DNA from: Acidimicrobiia bacterium
GTDB taxonomy: Bacteria > Actinomycetota > Acidimicrobiia > Acidimicrobiales > Hopanoidiivorantaceae
DNA: 6,787 nt
Direction: 5' to 3'
NCBI GenBank assembly: GCA_020027305.1
Contig: JAHRAM010000119.1
Location: 1-6,787, forward strand
The notes below the pieces were generated by a model. That model was not told the DNA's origin. It searched no databases and saw only the letters and a list, made by a program, of their open reading frames with translations. This document shows, piece after piece, positions 1 through 4,634 of this stretch (the stretch's first letter is position 1; the number at the start of each line of letters is the position of its first letter). Both the position numbers and the translations under genes were made by a program.

Positions 1-265
1 GCTCTTCACCAGCAATATTTTCAATGCCCTCGGCAATAATGGCTTCAACATCATCTAAATTTTTTAGCTCGCCCTCGCTACTTCCGCCTGACCCAATTTC
101 ATCTGCAATATTTTCTGGGTCGATAAGATATTCAATGTTGTTATCTATTCCTGAATCCAGTTCATCATCTAAATCTGGGTCGTCTATTTCGGTGTCAACA
201 ATTTCATCTTCTTCTGGCTCTTCTGGAAGGTCAAGTCCGTCAATGGTATTTTTTTCTCTTGGCAT
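1..265 (-). CDS. Highly acidic protein of unknown function, N-terminal part (runs off the left edge)
   Basis: An open frame starts at the ATG at 265-263 and continues past position 1, giving 88 residues with no stop. It begins MPREKNTIDGLDLPEEPEED. By my count 33 of the 88 residues are Asp or Glu and only 3 are Lys or Arg, so this region is strongly anionic and probably disordered. No signal peptide or membrane segment is visible. The ATG is the only reasonable start, because an in-frame TAG lies three codons upstream and an AGGAG precedes it. The gene follows the LysM/transglycosylase gene on the same strand after 121 bp, but has its own strong promoter. Acidic N-terminal extensions occur on actinobacterial primary sigma factors, among other proteins. 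The strong promoter would fit such a housekeeping gene, but no diagnostic domain lies inside the window, so I give no function. I am confident that it is a gene and not about its role. Confidence 0.8.
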   Translation of the reverse strand, partial: MPREKNTIDGLDLPEEPEEDEIVDTEIDDPDLDDELDSGIDNNIEYLIDPENIADEIGSGGSSEGELKNLDDVEAIIAEGIENIAGEE

Positions 266-268
266 TTT

Positions 269-273
269 CTCCT
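269..273 (-). promoter_or_regulatory. Shine-Dalgarno site of the acidic-protein gene
   Basis: AGGAG is read on the minus strand, followed by AAA and then the ATG at 265. The spacing of three bases is shorter than the usual five to nine. No other start codon lies close downstream, and an in-frame stop overlaps the site, so this motif still fixes the start. Confidence 0.6.
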
Positions 274-317
274 AGCTTTCTTTTCTCAATACTTTTTAAA
301 TAACCCCCACTGCTAAA

Positions 318-347
318 AATATAGTCATAAACATAGCAAGATGTCAA
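318..347 (-). promoter_or_regulatory. Near-consensus housekeeping promoter of the acidic-protein gene
   Basis: On the minus strand a perfect -35 TTGACA (347-342) is followed by an 18-bp spacer and a -10 TATATT (323-318). Transcription would start near 311, giving a leader of roughly 45 bases before the ATG at 265. This is the best sigma-70-type promoter in the window and implies that the acidic gene is expressed independently of the LysM gene upstream. It is a pattern match by eye with no experimental support. Confidence 0.7.
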
Positions 348-369
348 GCCCAAATTTAGTTTTTTTTGC

Positions 370-392
370 GGCTTATTTAATATGGCTTATTT
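370..392. repeat. 9-bp direct repeat overlapping the stop codon of the LysM gene
   Basis: GGCTTATTT on the plus strand occurs at 370-378 and again at 384-392, a 14-bp period. The second copy contains the TAA stop (389-387) of the lytic transglycosylase gene. It may be a small local duplication. I see no strong terminator hairpin between this gene and the next promoter. Confidence 0.45.
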
Positions 393-1394
393 GAATTGCG
401 AACGGAGCGCTTGAATTCCATTTATATAGCTCCAACTGGAATTGTAAATTCCATGCCGTCTCAGAGCTCCTAAACCTTGATAATAAGCACCTAGTGCATA
501 GCTAGAGTTTCCAGCAGTTTCAGACATTAAGTATGCCATAAACCTAGCGCTCATTTGAACATTTTGCTCTGGGATGTATGGGTTCAACCGCCTGCCAATA
601 AGTGCCTCTGAAACAAAGCTGACGGTGCTAGGGATGAGTTGTCCGATGCCAATAGCATTAGCAGAAGAAGTCAAAGAGTTATCCCACCCAGATTCCCACC
701 AAGTTAATGCCAGCATCAAGTCGGAAGGAACTCCATAAGTAACAGCCCAATGATGAATGGTGCCAACAATTTTTGGTGAGGGAACGCGTATTAATTGCTT
801 GGCATATATAGTGGTGTTTTCATTAAACCCGTTTAACTTGTTAATGGCAGAAGCAGATGTCTCAAACTTGGTAGCAATCTTTGCCAGAGTGTCGCCTGAC
901 CTTACGCGATATTGGAAACTAGTCGGAGCGCTGTCAAAATAGCCTCCTGAATGTTTAATGGTTTGGCCGATTTGTAAAAAGTTAGGGTTTGAAATGTTGT
1001 TTCGCTGGGCCAGCTGTGCCACAGTAGAATTTAATTTCACAGCAATTCCAGAAAGGGTATCGCCTGCCTTAACATAGTAAACCTTTTCTGTGGCAACTGA
1101 AGCCTGCCCTGAAATTTGAAGTTGTTGCCCAACAATAATTAGGTTGGGATTTGAAATGCCGTTTAGCCTAATTAGTTCAGCAACCGATGTGTCATATTTG
1201 TTTGCGATGCTCCAAAGGCTTTCACCAGATTGAACTGTGTGAGTTTGAGCTGAAACGGTAAAAGAAAAAATCAATACTCCTAAAACAACAATCACAGCGC
1301 CTCTTAGCACTGATATCGGTTTTAGGGATACAGGTTTAAAATGACGTCTTGTTCTTGACACATTTATCGTGTTTGTTTTTGCTTGCTTCACCAT
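387..1394 (-). CDS. Exported murein hydrolase: three LysM domains plus SLT-type lytic transglycosylase domain
   Basis: This 335-residue protein is predicted to bind peptidoglycan and cleave its glycan strands outside the membrane. A basic N-terminus (residues 1-31, including RTRRHFK) precedes a hydrophobic segment at about 32-48 ending in VSA-Q. This is a signal peptide, possibly cleaved after Ala49, or an uncleaved anchor. Three LysM repeats follow: about 51-95 (VQSGESLWSIANKY), 105-148 (VKAGDTLSGIAVKL) and 161-204 (VRSGDTLAKIATKF). The C-terminal domain (about 213-325) has the SLT family 1 pattern: WWESGW with candidate catalytic Glu234, then ANAIGIGQLIP (246-255) and AYYQG (303-307), the counterpart of the usual AYNAG. 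The ATG start is supported by an in-frame TAA three codons upstream and by a weak AAAGG three bases away. It has its own candidate promoter. The domain order suggests a housekeeping cell-wall remodelling enzyme. Cleavage specificity cannot be read from the sequence. Confidence 0.93.
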   Translation of the reverse strand: MVKQAKTNTINVSRTRRHFKPVSLKPISVLRGAVIVVLGVLIFSFTVSAQTHTVQSGESLWSIANKYDTSVAELIRLNGISNPNLIIVGQQLQISGQASVATEKVYYVKAGDTLSGIAVKLNSTVAQLAQRNNISNPNFLQIGQTIKHSGGYFDSAPTSFQYRVRSGDTLAKIATKFETSASAINKLNGFNENTTIYAKQLIRVPSPKIVGTIHHWAVTYGVPSDLMLALTWWESGWDNSLTSSANAIGIGQLIPSTVSFVSEALIGRRLNPYIPEQNVQMSARFMAYLMSETAGNSSYALGAYYQGLGALRRHGIYNSSWSYINGIQALRSQFK

Positions 1395-1397
1395 CAG

Positions 1398-1402
1398 CCT
1401 TT
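1398..1402 (-). promoter_or_regulatory. Weak Shine-Dalgarno site of the LysM/transglycosylase gene
   Basis: AAAGG is read on the minus strand, followed by CTG and then the ATG at 1394. A better match, GGAGGA, lies at 1440-1435, but it is about 40 bases from the ATG and has no standard start codon after it. AAAGG is therefore the likelier site. Confidence 0.35.
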
Positions 1403-1455
1403 AACTTTTATTTGTTTGAAGTATTTATTAATAATCCTCCAACGCCAATATTTAA

Positions 1456-1484
1456 AGAATACAGTAGTGGCAATGATAAATCAA
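1456..1484 (-). promoter_or_regulatory. Candidate promoter of the LysM/transglycosylase gene
   Basis: On the minus strand a -35 TTGATT (1484-1479) is separated by exactly 17 bp from a -10 TATTCT (1461-1456). Each hexamer matches the sigma-70 consensus at four of six positions. Transcription would start near 1449, about 55 bases before the ATG. The surrounding 148-bp gap is very AT-rich, so chance matches are possible. Confidence 0.45.
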
Positions 1485-1491
1485 TAGTAAA

Positions 1492-1508
1492 TTTACAAAA
1501 ATTGTAAA
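1492..1508. promoter_or_regulatory. Inverted repeat upstream of the LysM promoter (possible operator or weak hairpin)
   Basis: TTTACAA (1492-1498) and TTGTAAA (1502-1508) form a perfect 7-bp inverted repeat with a 3-bp centre. It lies 7 bp upstream of the candidate -35. The heptamer AAAAGAC occurs at 1506-1512 and again at 1516-1522, one helical turn apart. The arrangement suits a dimeric regulator, but it could also be a weak AT-rich hairpin behind the ThyX-like gene. I cannot name a regulator. Confidence 0.35.
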
Positions 1509-1542
1509 AGACTACAAAAGACCATTAATAAGGCAAAATAAA

Positions 1543-3150
1543 TTATTGTTGCTTTTGACGTTTTTCTTCACTTCGCTTTTCAGCATTAAGGCGTCCAAGC
1601 GGAGGCTCGGGCGAATAGTTTACAAATTTAATTAACTCCCCTACAGCATTGTGCCCAGCTTCTTCACAAATTAGGCGATGCATTTCTTGTGCGACCTTAC
1701 GATAGATAGGATGCCCCTGTTCTGTGGTTCTAAGCTCAATCAGGTGCATAGCCTCTCTGGCATTCATTTGCATTACAAAGCGGATATTGTGTGCCAAAGC
1801 AACAGCATAGGGCGCTTGTTGTGGAAATGCTTCATCTAACTGATAAAAGAGATGTTGGCTAAGCTCAATTCCTTTATCAAAATCTCCTTTTACCCTTGCC
1901 AACTCAATTGCCTCTGGGCGGTCATATCCATGGCTCACCCCTAACTTTTGCCATTCAATTGTCAAGAGGCGATGCCGTTGTAAATCCCTAAACGCCCCAT
2001 AGTCGCACAAAACATCAAAGCGATAATAAGGGCGCTCTAAGGCACGCCCTGGTTTGTGTCGGCGATTAGTGCGATTACCCATATATGAGTCGACAATTGC
2101 CTTGCGATCCTCTGCCCCCATTGCTTTTACACGGCGTTCAATTTGATCTTCTGGCAAATCCAAATATTGATAAAGCATAGAGGCAATCATTTTCACTTCT
2201 CCATCTGGGTCAAAATCAACTAGGCGAACTATAGGCGCTGGCTCAGCCTCATCTTCACTAAACATCTCATCGGTCACGGCATACATTGATTCGCGAGTAT
2301 CAGAGAGGTAGTTTCCATGAACCACACCCCTATCTTCTAAATCCACCCGCTTCAAAAACGAAGGAATGATTTTTCTAAGCTCCTTTAACATCAGTTGCCC
2401 ATATTGTCTGGCTTCTGGAAGTGGATGAATGCTGAGGCGAAGCATTAGCTGTTCGAATGCTTGCCCACTTGCATAAATTCCCATATTTGAAAGTGAAGCA
2501 GCGGGCAGTAGCCCACGAAGAGAATCCAGCGCCTTTGCACGGATAGCATGATGATAAGCAATATCTGAATCTCCTTCCTTTTTTGGAAATGACTGCGTGA
2601 AAAATTCTTCCATTTTGGGTATCAGCTCTGAATAGTTTTGAAACATTCCATCCATTTTGGCAACGTATGCTGTGCCGAGGTTAGAGTCTAAAATATCGGG
2701 GTCACGATAATAGCGATACTTTCCTTCTTGTCTGGAATCATAAGGAACATATCGCGTGGATTGTTCAAGGTATGACATTATTCTCCCCCACTCAAGCACC
2801 TTAGTTAAGATGTTTGAAACCTGCTCACAAGCCAGATGAACTCCACCCAACTGAGCAATCGAATCATCGCCATAGTCTAAAAAGACTTTGTCATAGAGAG
2901 CTTCAGCTCTTTCTAACCCCACAGTTGCATCAATGCTGAGATCTCCGCTTATGTCTAGCTCGCCCACAAACTCATCCAAGAACAATCGCCTAAGACTTTT
3001 TTGGGTTCGGGAATATCTGGCAAACAGCGCCCCTCGCACTACCTCTGGCAAGTTAACCAAACCAAAAACTGGTTTATCTAAATTTGTGAAATAGCGCCGA
3101 AGGATTACCTCTTCGTCATCTGTGAAGGATTCAACCAAATATGGAGCCAC
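1543..3150 (-). CDS. Double-length ThyX-like protein (two flavin-dependent thymidylate synthase-like halves)
   Basis: This protein has 535 residues, about twice the length of ordinary ThyX (roughly 220-260). ThyX makes dTMP from dUMP with methylene-tetrahydrofolate, FAD and NADPH, and its signature is RHRxxSxNxxSxRY. The first half has WGRIMSYLEQSTRY (121-134), which lacks the leading RH and the Asn but keeps R, both S, and RY. The second half has RHRLLTIEWQKLGVSHGYD (392-410), which keeps RHR but changes the rest. The second half also has NAREAMHLIELRTTEQGH (463-480), resembling the ThyX segment that holds the substrate-binding Arg (here R474). A similar but weaker segment lies at 230-243 (MLRLSIHP). 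The C-terminus is charged (KRSEEKRQKQQ). The start is GTG, nine bases after the M20 stop, with an in-frame stop four codons upstream and no visible Shine-Dalgarno; TTG at codon 5 is an alternative. Family membership is clear, but thymidylate synthase activity is uncertain, so I give no gene symbol. Confidence 0.88.
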   Translation of the reverse strand: MAPYLVESFTDDEEVILRRYFTNLDKPVFGLVNLPEVVRGALFARYSRTQKSLRRLFLDEFVGELDISGDLSIDATVGLERAEALYDKVFLDYGDDSIAQLGGVHLACEQVSNILTKVLEWGRIMSYLEQSTRYVPYDSRQEGKYRYYRDPDILDSNLGTAYVAKMDGMFQNYSELIPKMEEFFTQSFPKKEGDSDIAYHHAIRAKALDSLRGLLPAASLSNMGIYASGQAFEQLMLRLSIHPLPEARQYGQLMLKELRKIIPSFLKRVDLEDRGVVHGNYLSDTRESMYAVTDEMFSEDEAEPAPIVRLVDFDPDGEVKMIASMLYQYLDLPEDQIERRVKAMGAEDRKAIVDSYMGNRTNRRHKPGRALERPYYRFDVLCDYGAFRDLQRHRLLTIEWQKLGVSHGYDRPEAIELARVKGDFDKGIELSQHLFYQLDEAFPQQAPYAVALAHNIRFVMQMNAREAMHLIELRTTEQGHPIYRKVAQEMHRLICEEAGHNAVGELIKFVNYSPEPPLGRLNAEKRSEEKRQKQQ

Positions 3151-3159
3151 AGAAATAGA

Positions 3160-4413
3160 TTAGACGGAGTGCTTAGGTGTTTGGTGGTTTACATTAGAAG
3201 TAAAATCTTTTGCCACTGCATCTCTCAAGCTCTCGTTCGTTAAAAAATCAATTGCCGTAGCTGCCAGAATTTTTGCGCCGTCAATAACCCCTTGGTCTCC
3301 ACCTTTTTCACCAGCAGCAGTTGCAAATTCTGGCGTGTGAACTGACACTCCCAAGTCTGAAACTTTTATCAACGGGTGAATGGCTGGGATTTGCTGACTT
3401 ACATTTCCCATATCAGTAGCACCTGCCAAAAAGGTTTTTGAATCAGGTTCTTTGGGGTGGCGATTAACTAAGTTGGCATTCTCAACATAGCTAGCCAGCA
3501 GTGGTTCGTTATCCCACATTTCAATGTAGTCAGGGTCAGGTGTAGAAATTTCAATCTCACATTCAGCAGCCAGTGCCCCCGCCTCAAAACATTTCATCAC
3601 ACGAGGAATGAGCGATTTAAGATTTTCAAATGTGTCTGAGCGAATTTGATAATGCAAAACCGCCTTGTCGGGAATGACGTTTACTTGAACTCCGCCCTCT
3701 TTTAAAATGCCGTTAATACGTTCTTCGGGGCGAATGTGTTGGCGAAGGGCATTTACTGCCGCCATTGAAATATGAGCTGCATCTAGTGCGTTTCGCCCAA
3801 GGTGAGGTGCCACTGAAGCATGAGAGGGCTTTCCAGTATATGTCACAATTATTTGCCTGACGCCTTGAGTGTTCATTTTTGTCAGCTCTTTATCAGCAGG
3901 GTGAACCATAATGGCAGCATCAATGCCTTCAAATGCTCCATTTTCCATTAGCTTTACTTTGCCCCCTCCACCCTCTTCTGCTGGGGTTCCAATTATGGCT
4001 ACACTAGCATTTTTGGCTATCTCGGTGTGTTTGTTTAGCAAAGCAGCAACAGCTAACCCAGCGCCAACTCCAGCAGTGCCAATGATGTTGTGCCCACAGG
4101 CATGCCCAATGCCTTCTAAGGCATCATATTCACACAGAACTGCGATTCTGGGGCTATTTTCTGCCCCGACACCATCAGCACCACCAACACCGGCGCGGGC
4201 GACAAATGCCGTTTCCACGCCGTAGGCACCATCTTCAACTGAAAGCCCTGCTTTTGAGATAGTCTCACACAAAATCTGACAGGCATGTTTTTCTTCAAAA
4301 CAAAGCTCAGGGTGTGAGTGGATGCTGTGTGAAGCATCTAGCAAAACTTGTTGGTTGGCATCTATATAATTAAATGCTTGCTCTTTTAATTCGGTTGCTG
4401 AGATAGCACCCAT
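3160..4413 (-). CDS. M20-family metal-dependent amidohydrolase (AbgB/ACY1L2-like)
   Basis: This is a 417-residue cytoplasmic peptidase/amidohydrolase of the M20 (M20D-like) type, with no signal peptide. Likely metal ligands are visible: ACGHN (Cys106, His108), PAEEGGGGK (Glu146, Glu147), VHP (His171) and VSVHTPEF (His359). The lid/dimerisation domain begins near residue 182 and includes GKPSHAS (His198). The CGH ligand pattern and the EYDAL-GIGHACGHN block resemble AbgB (p-aminobenzoyl-glutamate hydrolase) and ACY1L2/PM20D2 dipeptidases, so substrates with an N-acyl or amide-linked amino acid are likely. A Gly/Ala-rich stretch (residues 74-85) looks like a loop insertion. The ATG is the first possible start, because an in-frame TAA lies four codons upstream. 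No Shine-Dalgarno is visible. The ThyX-like gene follows after 9 bp in the same frame, which points to co-transcription. The class is well supported; the exact substrate is not, so no symbol is given. Confidence 0.92.
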   Translation of the reverse strand: MGAISATELKEQAFNYIDANQQVLLDASHSIHSHPELCFEEKHACQILCETISKAGLSVEDGAYGVETAFVARAGVGGADGVGAENSPRIAVLCEYDALEGIGHACGHNIIGTAGVGAGLAVAALLNKHTEIAKNASVAIIGTPAEEGGGGKVKLMENGAFEGIDAAIMVHPADKELTKMNTQGVRQIIVTYTGKPSHASVAPHLGRNALDAAHISMAAVNALRQHIRPEERINGILKEGGVQVNVIPDKAVLHYQIRSDTFENLKSLIPRVMKCFEAGALAAECEIEISTPDPDYIEMWDNEPLLASYVENANLVNRHPKEPDSKTFLAGATDMGNVSQQIPAIHPLIKVSDLGVSVHTPEFATAAGEKGGDQGVIDGAKILAATAIDFLTNESLRDAVAKDFTSNVNHQTPKHSV

Positions 4414-4419
4414 AAAATC

Positions 4420-4425
4420 AATTTA
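4420..4425 (-). promoter_or_regulatory. Possible -10 element for a leaderless M20 transcript
   Basis: TAAATT on the minus strand fits the TAnnnT -10 pattern and ends six bases before the A of the ATG at 4413. That is the spacing expected if transcription begins at the start codon. The lack of a Shine-Dalgarno supports this, as does the frequency of leaderless genes in Actinobacteria. No -35 match is seen, and the flank is AT-rich, so this is tentative. Confidence 0.3.
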
Positions 4426-4508
4426 GCCGAAATGTATTATTAAATTATTAAATAGGTTGGAAATACTGGTGACAGACAGACTAATCGCCTGCCTGAAGTG
4501 TGAGATGG

Positions 4509-4520
4509 AGATATATATCT
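4509..4520. repeat. Perfect 12-bp palindrome AGATATATATCT
   Basis: The sequence equals its own reverse complement. It sits in the gap upstream of the M20/ThyX-like pair, about 95 bp from the M20 start. It could be an operator or simply AT-rich spacer. Nearby GACAGACAGA (4471-4480) and CGCCTGCCTG (4487-4496) are short tandem-like runs of no clear meaning. Confidence 0.3.
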
Positions 4521-4545
4521 ATTGACAGATTAGAAGAAATAAAGA

Positions 4546-4597
4546 ATTGGGGGAAGGATTTACAATACTTTAACAAAACAGATAACCTTCCCCCAAT
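4546..4597 (-). terminator. Strong GC-rich hairpin, probable terminator of the large surface-protein gene
   Basis: ATTGGGGGAAGG (4546-4557) and CCTTCCCCCAAT (4586-4597) form a perfect 12-bp stem around a 28-base AT-rich loop. Read on the minus strand it begins 37 bases after the stop codon of the large gene and is followed by the U-rich tail TTCTTTATTTCTTCT. That fits an intrinsic terminator separating this gene from the M20/ThyX-like pair. The loop is unusually long for a terminator, so a structured-RNA or protein-binding role remains possible. Confidence 0.6.
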
Positions 4598-4598
4598 A

Positions 4599-4624
4599 TT
4601 GCCTCAGTTTTTAAGCTAAGGCAA
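4599..4624 (-). terminator. First hairpin after the large surface-protein gene
   Basis: In minus-strand RNA, TTGCCTTAG pairs with CTGAGGCAA to give a 9-bp stem around an 8-base loop. The one non-Watson-Crick position is a G-U pair in minus-strand RNA but would be an A-C mismatch in plus-strand RNA, so the structure favours minus-strand transcription. It starts 10 bases after the stop codon and has no U-run of its own. It probably acts together with the stronger hairpin next to it. Confidence 0.5.
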
Positions 4625-4634
4625 ATCTATGGCA

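Noticed and set aside
359..386. T-run at 360-367 on the plus strand as an intrinsic terminator
   Set aside because: It is an A-run in the minus-strand transcript of the LysM gene, no stable GC-rich stem precedes it on either strand, and no plus-strand gene ends here.
1395..1440. Short leader peptide after GGAGGA (1440-1435) ending in TGATG overlap with the LysM gene start
   Set aside because: The frame has no ATG, GTG or TTG after the GGAGGA; only ATT codons could start it. The TGA/ATG overlap is attractive but is probably chance in AT-rich DNA.
3148..3162. M20 and ThyX-like genes as one fused or read-through protein
   Set aside because: They share a reading frame, but a TAA at 3162-3160 separates them, and both are complete on their own at normal domain boundaries. 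A GTG start after the stop explains the layout without recoding.
3911..4225. Plus-strand open frame of 104 codons inside the M20 gene
   Set aside because: It lies entirely antisense to a well-supported M20 coding region, and its Ala/Pro/Ser-rich product has no recognisable domain. It is best explained as a shadow frame. The same applies to plus-strand frames at 24-275, 757-942 and 5307-5510 and to the minus-strand frame at 4116-4337.
4522..4527. TTGACA on the plus strand as a promoter -35
   Set aside because: No -10-like hexamer lies 15-19 bp downstream, and no plus-strand gene follows. It is also immediately next to the U-rich tail of the minus-strand terminator.
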